Shown: positions 49,975 through 60,757, counted from the stretch's first letter. The stretch: 64,000 bases of DNA from Streptomyces iakyrus (GCF_000717055.1 NZ_JNXI01000020.1:1-64000); one strand, 5' to 3'. The notes: generated from the letters alone by a model not told the origin. Numbers and translations are program-made.

Positions 49975-52860
49975 TCACGTGCCGTCGCGCCCGGGGTTCT
50001 CGTCGAGCGCTTCGGCCAGCACCTCCGCGAGATGCCTGCCCCGTACGTCCGCCAGCTGCCGGAGCTGGGTGCGGCAGGAGAAGCCGTCCGCCAGGACCAC
50101 CGTGCCGTCGGGAGCGTCCCGGACGGACGGCAGGAGCTGTTCCTCCGCGCAGGCGGCGGACACCTCGTAGTGGCCCTTCTCGAAGCCGAAGTTCCCCGCG
50201 AGACCGCAGCAGCCGCCGCTCAGTTCGCCGGTGAGCCGGGCCGCTTCCCGCAGCCGGCGGTCGGCGGCGTCGCCGAGCACCGCGTGCTGGTGGCAGTGGG
50301 TCTGCCCGGCCACCGGGCGGGACACGCGCGGCGGCCTCCAGCCGGGGGCGTGGCGCTCCAGCGTCTCTGCGAAGGTGAGGACCTTCGCCGCCAGACGGGC
50401 CGCGCGCGGATCGTCGTGCAGCAGCTCGGGGACGTCCGTGCGCAGGGCAGCCGCGCAGCTCGGCTCCAGGACCACGACCGGCGCGTCGGTCTCCAGCACC
50501 GGTTCCATCAGGTCCAGGGTGCGGCGCATGACGGCCCGGGCCCGGTCCAGCTGGCCCGTCGACACGTACGTCAGCCCGCAGCAGACCCGCCCCCGGCCGC
50601 GCAGCAGGGTCAGCGGGTCGAGGGCGACGGTCCTGCCGTCCCCCACGGGCGGCTTCGCCAGGTGCACGGTCGGCGGCAGCGCCACCCGCAGCCCGGCCGC
50701 CTCCAGGACCCGTACGGCCGCCCGGCCCACGGCCGGGGAGAGGTGCTCGGTGAAGGTGTCGGGCCACAGGACGACCACGTCGCCCTGCGGGGCCGGGCGG
50801 TGCGCCCGCCGCCGCTCCCACCACCGGCTGAACGTCCGCCGGGCCACCCGCGGGAGCTCCCGCTCGGGCGCGATGCCGCCCAGCCGCTTCGCCGCCCACG
50901 CGACGGGCCGTACCGCTGCCAGGGCGTTGACCAGCCACGCCGTGTGCGTGCGGGCCACCGCCCGGAGCCACACGGGCAGCCGGCCCATGGAGTGGTGCGC
51001 GGCGGGCCGGCGCCGCCCGGCGTAGTGGTGGTGCAGGAACTCCGCCTTGTAGGTGGCCATGTCGACCCCGACCGGGCAGTCCGACCGGCAGCCCTTGCAG
51101 GACAGGCACAGGTCCAGCGCGTCCCGGACCTCGGTCGAGCGCCAGCCGTCCGTCACCACCTCACCGGCGAGCATCTCGTGCAGGAGCCGGGCCCGCCCGC
51201 GCGTGGAGTGCTCCTCCGCGCCCGTCGCCCGGAAGGACGGGCACATGACGCCCGGGCCGGACACCGACGTCGTACGGCACTTGGCGACGCCCACGCAGCG
51301 CCGCACCGCGGCCGGGAAGTCGCCGCCGTCGGTGGGATAACCGAAGGCGACGTCGACCGGTTCGCGGGGCAGGACCGAGAAGCGCAGGCCGGAGTCGAGG
51401 GGCGCGGGGCGGACGAGCATCCCGGGGTTGAGCAGGTCGTCCGGGTCCCACACGCCCTTGGCCCGCTCGAACAGGCCCACCATCTCGGCCCCGTACATCT
51501 TCGGCAGCAGCTCCGCCCGCGCCTGCCCGTCCCCGTGCTCCCCGGACAGTGAGCCGCCGTGTGCCACCACCAGCTCGGCGAGCTCCTCCGAGAAGCGGCG
51601 GAAACGGGCGACTCCCGCCTCGGTGAGCAGGTCGAAGTCGATCCGGACGTGGATGCAGCCGTCCCCGAAGTGCCCGTACGGCGTGCCGCGCAGCCCGTGC
51701 GCCGCCATCAGCGACCGGAAGTCCCGCAGGTACGCCCCCAGCCGGGCGGGCGGCACCGCGCAGTCCTCCCAGCCCGGCCACGCCTCGGTCCCGTCGGGCA
51801 TCCGGGTCGCCGTACCGCTCGCGTCCTCCCGGATCCGCCACAGCGCGCGCTGCCCCGCCGGGTCGGTGACCACGAGCGCGTCCACGATGTCGGCGGCCCG
51901 CACGATCGCCTCCGCACGCGCGCGTGCCTCGGCCTCCGACTCCCCGCCGGTCTCCACGAACAGCCAGGCCCCGCCCCGCGGCAGCGCCTCCGGGGACGGC
52001 ACCAGGTCCGCCGCCATGCCCTCCACGGTCAGCGCCCGGAGCGGCAGGAGCCCCGCCGCGGCCTCCGCCGCAGCGCTCTCGTCGGCGTAGCCCAGCACGG
52101 CCAGCGCCCGCGCGCGGGGCGCTTCGACGAGGCGTACGACCGCCTCCGTCAGCACGCCGAGGGTGCCCTCCGAACCGCAGAAGGAGCGGGCCACATCGGC
52201 GCCCCGCTCGGGCAGCAGGGCGTCCAGGGCGTAGCCGGAGATGCGGCGGGGCAGGTCGGGGAAGCCGGTGCGCAGACGCGCCGACTCCTCCTCGGCCAGG
52301 GCGCGCAGCCCGTCCGGCGCCCCCGCCCAGTGCCGCCCGAGCCGCAGCCGCTCGCCCCGCGCGGTGACGACGTCCAGCTCCCGCACACTGTCCGCGGTCG
52401 TGCCCCACGCCACCGAGTGCGAGCCGCACGCGTTGTTGCCGATCATGCCGCCGAGCGTGCAACGGCTGTGGGTGGAGGGGTCGGGGCCGAACCGCAGGCC
52501 GTGCGGGGCGGCGGCCTCCTGGAGCCGGTCCAGCACCAGCCCCGGCTGCACCACGGCCGTCCGCGCCTCGGGATCCAGGGCGACCAGCCGGTTCATGTGC
52601 CGGGTGAAGTCCAGGACGACACCGGTGCCGGTGGCCTGCCCGGCGATGGAGGTGCCTCCGCCCCGGGCGACCACGGGCACCCCGCGCTCCCGGCACACCG
52701 CGAGCACCGCCGCCACGTCGTCGGCGTCACGCGGAGCGACCACGCCCACCGGGACCCGCCGGTAGTTGGACGCGTCCATGGTCGTCAGCGCCCGGGAGGT
52801 GACGTCGAACCCGACGTCACCCCGGACGACGGCACGCAACCGCGCTTCGAGATCCGTCAT
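49975..52860 (-). CDS. FAD-linked oxidase fused to a Fe-S/CCG domain (GlcD-GlcF-like)
   Basis: 961 aa. FAD_binding_4 domain at about 35-180 (VPVVARGGGTSIAGQATGTG, GMIGNNACGSHS), FAD-oxidase C domain to about 470, then Fe-S ligands in the spacing C-x2-C-x2-C-x3-CP (CLSCKGCRSDCP), and two CCG-type cysteine motifs (RVCCGLTYVSTGQ, LSGGCCGLAGNFG). This combines the D-2-hydroxyacid (glycolate or D-lactate) dehydrogenase and its electron-transfer subunit in one chain. ATG 52860. Substrate unproven; a membrane quinone acceptor is expected. Confidence 0.9.
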   Translation of the reverse strand: MTDLEARLRAVVRGDVGFDVTSRALTTMDASNYRRVPVGVVAPRDADDVAAVLAVCRERGVPVVARGGGTSIAGQATGTGVVLDFTRHMNRLVALDPEARTAVVQPGLVLDRLQEAAAPHGLRFGPDPSTHSRCTLGGMIGNNACGSHSVAWGTTADSVRELDVVTARGERLRLGRHWAGAPDGLRALAEEESARLRTGFPDLPRRISGYALDALLPERGADVARSFCGSEGTLGVLTEAVVRLVEAPRARALAVLGYADESAAAEAAAGLLPLRALTVEGMAADLVPSPEALPRGGAWLFVETGGESEAEARARAEAIVRAADIVDALVVTDPAGQRALWRIREDASGTATRMPDGTEAWPGWEDCAVPPARLGAYLRDFRSLMAAHGLRGTPYGHFGDGCIHVRIDFDLLTEAGVARFRRFSEELAELVVAHGGSLSGEHGDGQARAELLPKMYGAEMVGLFERAKGVWDPDDLLNPGMLVRPAPLDSGLRFSVLPREPVDVAFGYPTDGGDFPAAVRRCVGVAKCRTTSVSGPGVMCPSFRATGAEEHSTRGRARLLHEMLAGEVVTDGWRSTEVRDALDLCLSCKGCRSDCPVGVDMATYKAEFLHHHYAGRRRPAAHHSMGRLPVWLRAVARTHTAWLVNALAAVRPVAWAAKRLGGIAPERELPRVARRTFSRWWERRRAHRPAPQGDVVVLWPDTFTEHLSPAVGRAAVRVLEAAGLRVALPPTVHLAKPPVGDGRTVALDPLTLLRGRGRVCCGLTYVSTGQLDRARAVMRRTLDLMEPVLETDAPVVVLEPSCAAALRTDVPELLHDDPRAARLAAKVLTFAETLERHAPGWRPPRVSRPVAGQTHCHQHAVLGDAADRRLREAARLTGELSGGCCGLAGNFGFEKGHYEVSAACAEEQLLPSVRDAPDGTVVLADGFSCRTQLRQLADVRGRHLAEVLAEALDENPGRDGT

Positions 52861-52882
52861 GCGTCCAGCATGCCCCGGAGCC

Positions 52883-53725
52883 TCAGCCCTTGACGGCGGA
52901 GCTGGCCACACCCTCCACGAACCAGCGCTGGAAGAACGCGAAGACGATCAGCACGGGCAGCACCAGCAGCACGCCGAAGGCGAGGATCTGGCCCCAGTCC
53001 GGGGGCTGCTGGCCCTGGAAGACGCTCATCTCCAGCGGCAGGGGGCGCACGGCCGGGTCGGACACCATCAGCACCGGCCACAGGAAGGAGCCCCACTGGA
53101 TCAGGAAGGTGAGGATCGCGACCGAGGCGAAGACCGGCCGGGACATCGGCACGATGATCGCGAAGAAGGTGCGCCAGGGGCCCGCCCCGTCCAGCCGGGC
53201 CGCCTCCTCGATGCTCGGCGGGATCTTCTTGAAGAACGTGTGGAACTGGTAGATCGCGAAGGCGTTGGCGACGAACGGCAGCGCCTGGATGAACAGGGTG
53301 TTGCGCTGGCCGTTGAACATGTAGAACAGCGGCACCGCCACCGACTCGAACGGGATCAGCATCAGCAGCAGGACGAGGGTGAACACCGCGTTCTGCCCCC
53401 GCCACTTCAGCCGCGTCAGCCCGTAGGCCGCCATCGAGTTGACGATCAGCCCGCCCGTCACGACCACGAACGACAGCAGCACCGACACGCCCATGAACTG
53501 CCAGAAGTAGCCGGTGCTGTCGGAGTTCAGGCTGTCGAGGACGGCCGCGTAGTTGTCGAAGGAGAGGTGGGTGGGCAGGAAGCCGGACAGGCCGTTGAGG
53601 ACCTCGTCGGACGGCTTGAGGCTGCCGAGGAAGAGGTAGAGCGCGGGGAGGGCGAAGACGAACGCCAGGACGCTCAGGACGGTGTAGTCGAGGACACGGC
53701 GTACGGGCGTACGGGTCATGGCCAT
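52883..53725 (-). CDS. Carbohydrate ABC transporter permease (MalG-like)
   Basis: 280 aa, six membrane segments. The cytoplasmic EAA loop is EEAARLDGAGPWRTFFAIIVP, which docks to the shared ATPase. ATG 53725 (MAMTRTP), with a second ATG at 53719. GAGGA nine bases upstream comes from the end of the MalF-like gene, whose stop is seven bases away. Works with the MalF-like protein and the binding lipoprotein. Confidence 0.92.
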   Translation of the reverse strand: MAMTRTPVRRVLDYTVLSVLAFVFALPALYLFLGSLKPSDEVLNGLSGFLPTHLSFDNYAAVLDSLNSDSTGYFWQFMGVSVLLSFVVVTGGLIVNSMAAYGLTRLKWRGQNAVFTLVLLLMLIPFESVAVPLFYMFNGQRNTLFIQALPFVANAFAIYQFHTFFKKIPPSIEEAARLDGAGPWRTFFAIIVPMSRPVFASVAILTFLIQWGSFLWPVLMVSDPAVRPLPLEMSVFQGQQPPDWGQILAFGVLLVLPVLIVFAFFQRWFVEGVASSAVKG

Positions 53726-53732
53726 GGGTGGG

Positions 53733-54725
53733 TCAGTCCTCGTTGTCGGGCCGGACGACGCGGCGCTGGACGATGGTCAGGGCGACGACGATCAGGAAGA
53801 ACACCACCGTGACGGCCGAGGCCTGGCCGATGTTGTTCTGGTCGAAGGCCGTGGTGACGGCCTGGTACATCACCGTGCGCGTGGCGTCCTCGTCCAGGCC
53901 GCCGCCGCGGATGAGGATGTACACCTGGTCGAAGACCCGGAAGGACAGCACCGAGGTCAGCATCGCGACGAAGACGAGGGTGCCGCGGATGCCGGGCAGG
54001 GTGACGTGCCGGAACTGCTGCCAGCGCGAGGCCCGGTCCAGCTGGGAGGCCTCGTAGAGCTCGCCCGGGATCTGCTGGAGTCCGGCCAGCAGGATGACCA
54101 TCTGGAAGCCGACGCCCTGCCACACCGACAGCACGATGATCGAGCCCATCGCGGTGAGGCCGTCGCCGAGCCAGTCGAAGGCACCCCAGTTGCCGAAAGT
54201 GACAACGTCCAGCGCGGAGTTGAGCATGCCCTGCTCGCTTCGGGCGAGGATCAGCCGCCAGATCACGGCGACCAGCGCCATCGGGAAGACCACCGGCATG
54301 AAGAAGAAGGACCGGAACACGCCGATGGCCTTCAGCTTGCGGTTGAGCAGGATCGCCAGCGCCAGCGCGAGACCCGTCTGGAGCGGTACGACGACCACGG
54401 CGAAGGTCAGGTTGTTCAGCAGCGCCCGCAGGAACGGGCCGGACAGATCGGGGTCGGTGAACAGCCGCCGGTAGTGCTCCACGCCGAAGAACGCGGGCTC
54501 CAGCGGTGAGCCGAGGCGGACGTTGTAGAAGGAGAGCACCACGGCGTAGCCGAACGGGATGCCGACGAAGGCGATCAGCCCGCCGACGGCCGGGGCGGCC
54601 ATCAGCAGCCCGTGCAGCCGGTCACGGTTGCCGCGCGCGGGACGCGGGGGCTTGGCGGGGGACGCGGACGAGACGGCCTGCGCCCGGCCTGGGGCCGCGG
54701 CGTGCGCGGGTTCCACGGTTTTCAC
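53733..54725 (-). CDS. Carbohydrate ABC transporter permease (MalF-like)
   Basis: 330 aa. About 45 N-terminal residues are Ala/Pro/Lys-rich, followed by six membrane segments starting LMAAPAVGGLIAFVGIPFG. EAA loop YEASQLDRASRWQQFRHVTLP. GTG 54725 (VKTVEP) with AGAGGA upstream; the longer upstream frame is a shadow of the binding-protein gene. No ATPase gene follows; in Streptomyces MsiK usually energises several sugar transporters. Confidence 0.9.
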   Translation of the reverse strand: MKTVEPAHAAAPGRAQAVSSASPAKPPRPARGNRDRLHGLLMAAPAVGGLIAFVGIPFGYAVVLSFYNVRLGSPLEPAFFGVEHYRRLFTDPDLSGPFLRALLNNLTFAVVVVPLQTGLALALAILLNRKLKAIGVFRSFFFMPVVFPMALVAVIWRLILARSEQGMLNSALDVVTFGNWGAFDWLGDGLTAMGSIIVLSVWQGVGFQMVILLAGLQQIPGELYEASQLDRASRWQQFRHVTLPGIRGTLVFVAMLTSVLSFRVFDQVYILIRGGGLDEDATRTVMYQAVTTAFDQNNIGQASAVTVVFFLIVVALTIVQRRVVRPDNED

Positions 54726-54820
54726 GACAGGGGTCCTCTTCCCGGCGGGGCGGGCGCGGTCGGTCCATGGCTGTGTCACCACGTCGACGGCGGCCCGCCC
54801 GGGCCGATACGTCCTGCGGG

Positions 54821-56164
54821 TTACGGGATCTCGTAGCCGGCGTTGTCGGTGAAGTCCCTGTCGATGGCGCGGGCGGCCTTCCGCAGGGCTTCCTCGGGGT
54901 CGGCGCCGCCGTAGATCGAGTTCAGGGCCGTGTTGAACTTGGCGGTGACGGTGGGGTATCCGGCGGTCACCGGGCGGGTGACGGCGACGCAGGAGGAGGT
55001 GATGTCGCTGTCGCCGCAGGGCTTGGCCAGCTGGTCGGCGAAGAGCTGGAGCGGGCCGCCCTTCTTGTACAGCTCGCTCTTGGCGAGGGCGGACTTGGTC
55101 GCGGGCACTGCGCCGTTGGCCTTCGTCATCGCGCCGACGTTGGTGTCGTTCAGCAGGTAGTCCAGGAAGGTGCCGGCGGCCTTGCCGTTCTTGCTGTCGG
55201 CGCCGATGCCCCAGGCCCACGAGCCCTGGCCGGTCTTGGGGCCGTTGCCGAAGTCCGGCAGCGGCAGGACGACGAGGTCGTCACCGAGGGCCTTGCTGTA
55301 GGCGGGGTAGTTCCAGTGGCCGACCCAGCTCAGCGCCACCTTGCCCTGGGCGAAGGCGTTGCCGTCGGTGTTGGGGTCGACGTAGGTCTTCCAGGACTGG
55401 AAGGTCTTCATCGCGGAGACGACCTTCGGACTGTCGAGGGCGCCTTCGGCCTTGCCGTCCTTCAGCAGCCCGCCGCCGGCCGAGAAGACGACCGGGGAGA
55501 AGCCGAAGGTGCCCCACTCGGAGGCCAGGCCGTACTGCTCGGATATGTCGAGGACCTTGCCGTCGGAGTCCTCGCCCTTCAGCGCCCCCAGGGCCTTGCC
55601 GAACTCCTCGGCGGTCCAGGCGTCGTCCACGCTCGTCGGGTACTTCACGCCGGCCGCGTCCAGCAGCTTCTTGTTGGCGTACAGGCCGAGCCCGGCGTCG
55701 AACATGCCCAGGCCGTAGTGCTTGCCGCCGATCTCGCCCTGCGCCTTGATCGCGTCCGTGGCGTTGCCGAGGGTCTTGGCGGAGACGTGGCCGTCGACCG
55801 GGGCGAGCTTGCTGTTGTAGACGAAGTTCGCCATCGTCGGGCCGTCGAACTCCAGCACGTCCGGCAGTTCGGAGGCGTCGGTGGCGGTGATGGTCTTGGT
55901 GTAGTCGTTCTCGGGGATCAGCTTCAGCTCGGCCTTGACGGCGTTCTGCGAGGAGTTGAAGGACTTCACCGCGTTCTGCAGCGCGGCCGTCTCGCTCGCC
56001 TGGCCCTGGTGGGCCCAGACGCTGATGGTGCCCTTGCCGCTGCCCTGTTCGGCGGAGGTGTCGGTGCCGCCGCCCCCGCCGCCGCAGGCGGCCAGTGCGG
56101 CCAGCGGCAGCAGGGCGAGGGCCGTCAGGCCCGTACGGCGGTGTTTTCCGTGGCCGGTGATCAT
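54821..56164 (-). CDS. Sugar-binding lipoprotein of ABC transporter
   Basis: 447 aa. Signal peptide with lipobox LAALAAC (Cys27), then a Gly run, then an SBP_bac_1 fold (ISVWAHQGQASETAALQNAV, LPDVLEFDGPTMANFVY, WVGHWNYPAYSKALG). Binds an oligosaccharide for the MalF/MalG pair. ATG 56164 with GAGGCACC. Starts an operon with the two permeases. The GH32-like gene beyond the LacI gene suggests a fructose-containing sugar as substrate, by inference. Confidence 0.92.
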   Translation of the reverse strand: MITGHGKHRRTGLTALALLPLAALAACGGGGGGTDTSAEQGSGKGTISVWAHQGQASETAALQNAVKSFNSSQNAVKAELKLIPENDYTKTITATDASELPDVLEFDGPTMANFVYNSKLAPVDGHVSAKTLGNATDAIKAQGEIGGKHYGLGMFDAGLGLYANKKLLDAAGVKYPTSVDDAWTAEEFGKALGALKGEDSDGKVLDISEQYGLASEWGTFGFSPVVFSAGGGLLKDGKAEGALDSPKVVSAMKTFQSWKTYVDPNTDGNAFAQGKVALSWVGHWNYPAYSKALGDDLVVLPLPDFGNGPKTGQGSWAWGIGADSKNGKAAGTFLDYLLNDTNVGAMTKANGAVPATKSALAKSELYKKGGPLQLFADQLAKPCGDSDITSSCVAVTRPVTAGYPTVTAKFNTALNSIYGGADPEEALRKAARAIDRDFTDNAGYEIP

Positions 56165-56247
56165 GGTGGTGCCTCCGAGCGGGTGTGCGGTGGGTGCGCG
56201 GGCGTGGGGAAGGTCGGGGGGGGAGGGCGGAACAGGTGGGGGTGGGG

Positions 56248-57267
56248 CTACCGCTGCCGGCCGGTGTGCGGCGGGGCGGTGGTCTCGCGGAGGATGAAGC
56301 GGATGGGCATCTCGACGGGGCGCGGCGACACGGTGTTCGGTCCCTCCAGGCGCGCCAGCAGCAGCCGGGCCGCCTCCCGGCCCTGGGCCGCGACCGGCTG
56401 GGCCACGGTGGTCAGCCCGACCACCTCGGACAGCTCGTGATCGTCGAAGCCGACCACGGAGACGTCCTCGGGAACCCTGAGCCGGTGCCGGCGCAGGGCG
56501 CGCAGCGCGCCCATCGCCATCTCGTCGGACTGGGCGAACACGGCGGTCGGCGGGTGGCGCAGCGCCAGCAGCTCGGTCATGGCCCGCTCACCGCCCTCGA
56601 CCGTGTAACCGCCGTCGGCCTCCAGGGCGGCGTCGGGCTCGATCCCGGCGTCGGCGAGCACGTCCAGGTAGCCCTGCCGGCGGTCGAGGGGCGTGGTCCA
56701 GTGCAGCGGCTCGCTGGCGCCGGAGATCATGCCGATCCGTCGGTGTCCCAGGTTCACCAGGTGCCGTACGGCGTTCTCCGCGCCGCCCCGGTCGTCGATG
56801 CCGACCACCGTGAAACCGGGCCGGGCGCCGCCGACCGTGGTCGCCAGCGGAACACCGAGGGAGCACAGGGCGGCGGCCTCCTCCGGGTCCGGGATCAGCA
56901 GGGACAGCACGGCGTCGACCCGCTTGCGGATCGGCAGCTTGGTGAAGAAGCGCTTGCGCGCCTCCGGTGAACCGAGGTTGTACAGCAGGACGTCGTAGCC
57001 GGCGGCGCTGAAGACCTTCTCGGCCGCGTCCAGCACCGTGCCGAAGAACCAGCGGCCGACGTACGGGACGACGACGCCGATGGTGTAGGTGCGTCCGCTG
57101 GCCAGGCTGGAGGCCGAGCGCGAGGCGGTGTAGCCCAGTTCGGCGGCGACCTCGACGATCCGGGCCCGCATCTCCTCCGACACTCCCGGACGGCCGCGCA
57201 GGGCGCGGGACACGGTGGACGCCGAGACCCCGGTGGCCTCGGCGACATCGGTGATGCTGACCGTCAC
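56248..57267 (-). CDS. LacI-family transcriptional repressor
   Basis: 339 aa. N-terminal HTH (ITDVAEATGVSASTVSRALR) with the hinge helix region ASRSASSLASG, followed by a periplasmic-binding-like ligand domain (VVGFDDHELSEVVGLTTVAQP). GTG 57267 with AAGGAGC. Expected to repress the sugar transporter operon downstream and the divergent hydrolase through the CGCAA-N4-TTGCG operator. Confidence 0.93.
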   Translation of the reverse strand: MTVSITDVAEATGVSASTVSRALRGRPGVSEEMRARIVEVAAELGYTASRSASSLASGRTYTIGVVVPYVGRWFFGTVLDAAEKVFSAAGYDVLLYNLGSPEARKRFFTKLPIRKRVDAVLSLLIPDPEEAAALCSLGVPLATTVGGARPGFTVVGIDDRGGAENAVRHLVNLGHRRIGMISGASEPLHWTTPLDRRQGYLDVLADAGIEPDAALEADGGYTVEGGERAMTELLALRHPPTAVFAQSDEMAMGALRALRRHRLRVPEDVSVVGFDDHELSEVVGLTTVAQPVAAQGREAARLLLARLEGPNTVSPRPVEMPIRFILRETTAPPHTGRQR

Positions 57268-57364
57268 GGGACGCTCCTTGTTCGGGTGCGCGCCGCGTGG
57301 CCGGGGGTCCGGAGCACGTCGGCGGGAGGGGAGTGACGAGACCGTAAACCCGCACACCTGGTTG

Positions 57365-57378
57365 CGCAAGCGTTTGCG
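57365..57378. promoter_or_regulatory. LacI-type operator
   Basis: CGCAAGCGTTTGCG, arms CGCAA and TTGCG around a central CG step, one mismatched pair. Located between the divergent LacI gene (98 bases to its start) and the GH32-like gene (96 bases). Adjacent AT-rich CAGATTTACTTCG may contain a promoter. Confidence 0.75.
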
Positions 57379-57473
57379 TTCAGATTTACTTCGGCTGACT
57401 CTCAGAGGAACTCCGCCCAGCAAGATCACAGCGCACACGTTTGAGTGCCGCTGCCGGCAGACAGGACCTGTCC

Positions 57474-58823
57474 ATGCGATACGCGCCGCCCGGTCTCTGC
57501 GTGAACGACTTCGACCTCCTGCGCCACGCGGACGGCACCTACACCGTGCTGCACCTCCAGGGCCCGTGGACGGCGGAGTTCGACCACCTGCGCATGGAGA
57601 CCTCGTACGGCAGGGCCACCTCCGCCGACCTGGTCCGCTGGGAGCCGCAGGGCACGGCCTTCGGCAACGGCCTGCCGGGCCGCTTCGACCAGCAGGCGGT
57701 GTGGACCATGCACGCCTTCCCGCACGAGCCCGGCATGGCGATGCTCTACACCGCCGTCTCCGGACTCACCCCGGACGGCTGGCCCCTGCAGTCGATCGGC
57801 CTGGCCCGCTCCGAGCGCACCGACGGCACCGGCTGGCGCCGCCACGGCACGGGGCCGGTCGTCGAGGCGGACGGCCGCTGGTACCGCACCGGCGAACGCA
57901 TGGGCTGGCGCGACCCCTTCGTCGTGCGCGACGACGAGTCCGACGGCTGGGTGATGGTGGTCTGCGCCGCCGACGCGTCCCTGCCCGTCGAGGTCAGCGG
58001 GTGCGTCGCCTGGGCGACCTCCGACGACCTGGAGCACTGGACCGTCCAGCCGCCGCTGGTCTCCCCCGGCGACGTCGACGAGTTCGAGTGCCCGGTCCTC
58101 GAACGCCTCGACGACGGCGGCTGGCTGCTCCTCGGCTCCATCGGCGCCACCCGGGGCTTCGAGGCGTGGACCGCTCCGCGCCTGCGTGGCCCGTGGACCC
58201 GCCGGGGCCCGCTCGGCCCGACGGGCGCGTACGCCCCGCGCGTCGTCGCCGCCCCCGACGGCTCACGCGTCGTGCTGCACACCACCCCGCGCCGCGTCGG
58301 GCTCAGCGACACCGGCGAGCGCTGCCGCGGCATGCTCGCCCAGCCCAAGTCCCTTGCCGTGCCGGCGGATTCGGCACCGCGCCTGGAGTGGTGGCCGGGC
58401 CTCGACCCCTGGCTCGGCGGGGAGACGCACGAGGCCCTCCTGCACGCGGTCGGCGACGTCGGCCTCTGCGGCCGCACCGAGATCACCCTGCGCACGCATG
58501 TCTCCGACCGGGACCGGCCCGCGCTCACGGTCGGCTGCGACGGCAAGGAACTCTGGGTCACCGGCCCCGACGGCACCCCGCTCGGCGAGAGCCGCCTACA
58601 GGAACCCGCCGTCTCGCTGCGCATTCTCACCGTCGGTGAGTACGTCGAGGTCTACGCCGACGGCGTCTTCGTCCTCACGACCCTGTGCTACTCCGGCCGC
58701 CCCGCTCCCTGGACGGCCACCACCGAGGGCGTGGCCCGCCCCGTCGCCGTCCGCCCCCTCCGGCTGCCGGACCCGCACCGCGACGACGCCTCGGCCGTCT
58801 GGCCCGGCCCGCCGGCGCACTGA
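57474..58823 (+). CDS. Glycoside hydrolase, GH32-like (beta-fructosidase type)
   Basis: 449 aa. Motifs of the GH32/GH68 clan are recognisable in altered form: LCVNDFDLL corresponding to the NDPNG nucleophile region, GWRDPFVVRDD as the RDP stabiliser motif and FECPVLERLDD as the EC acid/base motif. A beta-sandwich-like C-terminal part ends near VRPLRLPDP. No signal peptide, so it works on sugar already imported by the neighbouring ABC transporter. ATG 57474 with AGGA upstream. Divergent from the LacI gene; a fructan oligosaccharide or sucrose is the likely substrate class, not proven. Confidence 0.78.
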   Translation: MRYAPPGLCVNDFDLLRHADGTYTVLHLQGPWTAEFDHLRMETSYGRATSADLVRWEPQGTAFGNGLPGRFDQQAVWTMHAFPHEPGMAMLYTAVSGLTPDGWPLQSIGLARSERTDGTGWRRHGTGPVVEADGRWYRTGERMGWRDPFVVRDDESDGWVMVVCAADASLPVEVSGCVAWATSDDLEHWTVQPPLVSPGDVDEFECPVLERLDDGGWLLLGSIGATRGFEAWTAPRLRGPWTRRGPLGPTGAYAPRVVAAPDGSRVVLHTTPRRVGLSDTGERCRGMLAQPKSLAVPADSAPRLEWWPGLDPWLGGETHEALLHAVGDVGLCGRTEITLRTHVSDRDRPALTVGCDGKELWVTGPDGTPLGESRLQEPAVSLRILTVGEYVEVYADGVFVLTTLCYSGRPAPWTATTEGVARPVAVRPLRLPDPHRDDASAVWPGPPAH

Positions 58824-60014
<1,191 letters not shown>

Positions 60015-60035
60015 CCTTCTCGCCTGAGTGACCTG

Positions 60036-60063
60036 GGGGCGCCCTGCTCGTGCGGGGCGCCCC
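60036..60063. terminator. Bidirectional terminator between serC and the SUMF1-like gene
   Basis: GGGGCGCCC and its perfect complement with a ten-base loop, 22 bases after serC and 11 before the convergent stop. A GC-rich 9-bp stem, no U tract. Confidence 0.7.
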
Positions 60064-60073
60064 TCGCTCGTGC

Positions 60074-60757
60074 TCAGACCGGCCGCGCGCCCGTGGCAGC
60101 CGGCGTCGAGCGCGCCACGCGGAACCCCACGTCGTCGATCCGGAACGTCGGGTGGCTCCGGCGGCGTACCGAGGCGCGGCAGCTCCAGTGCTCGTCGGAC
60201 CAGCCGCCGCCGCGCAGCACCCGGTAGGTGCCGTAGACCTCGGCGTCGTAGAGGTCCCAGCACCAGTTCCACACGTTGCCCAGCATGTCGTACAGGCCCC
60301 AGGCGTTGGGCTGCTTGCCGCCCACGGGGTGGATGCGGTCGTCCGCGTTGCCGCGGTACCAGGCGATCTCGTCGAGCGGGCCGTAGCGGGGGCCGGTGCC
60401 GCCGGCGCGGCAGGCGTGTTCCCACTCGGCCTCGGTCGGCAGCCGGTAGCCGTCGGCGGTGGTGTCCCAGCCGGCCTCCCCGTCCCCCGGCCGCACCTCG
60501 TACGCGGGGGTCAGTCCCTCGCGCCGGGACGCGGCGTTGCAGAACCGGATCGCGTCCCACCAGGACACGCCCTCCACGGGCAGCAGCTCACCCCGGGCCG
60601 CGCTCGGACGCTCCCCGGTGACCTCGGCGTACCAGGCCTGGGTGACCGGCACCGCCGACATGCGGAACGACGCCACCTCGACCGTCCAGCTGCGCTCGGT
60701 CCGCCGGTCGGACAGCGTGACAGAGCCCGCCGGGACCGTCCGCAAGTCGTTCGGCAC
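60074..60757 (-). CDS. SUMF1/formylglycine-generating-enzyme-like protein
   Basis: 227 aa from GTG 60757 (VPNDLR, GGGGG upstream); a GTG at 60814 is an alternative. FGE-sulfatase domain: PVTQAWYAEVTGE, GVSWWDAIRFCNAAS, YRLPTEAEWEHACRAGG, GNVWNWCWDLY and RVLRGGGWSDEHWSCRAS. True FGEs have two active cysteines separated by four residues near the end; here only the second-position Cys is present, with Asp in the first position. It may therefore not make formylglycine; related proteins act in other oxidative chemistries. Convergent with serC. Confidence 0.85.
   Translation of the reverse strand: MPNDLRTVPAGSVTLSDRRTERSWTVEVASFRMSAVPVTQAWYAEVTGERPSAARGELLPVEGVSWWDAIRFCNAASRREGLTPAYEVRPGDGEAGWDTTADGYRLPTEAEWEHACRAGGTGPRYGPLDEIAWYRGNADDRIHPVGGKQPNAWGLYDMLGNVWNWCWDLYDAEVYGTYRVLRGGGWSDEHWSCRASVRRRSHPTFRIDDVGFRVARSTPAATGARPV

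Noticed and set aside
48715-51552. Very long plus-strand ORF (945 codons) across FemABX and GlcD-like genes
   Set aside because: It crosses two well-supported minus-strand genes and has no family motifs.
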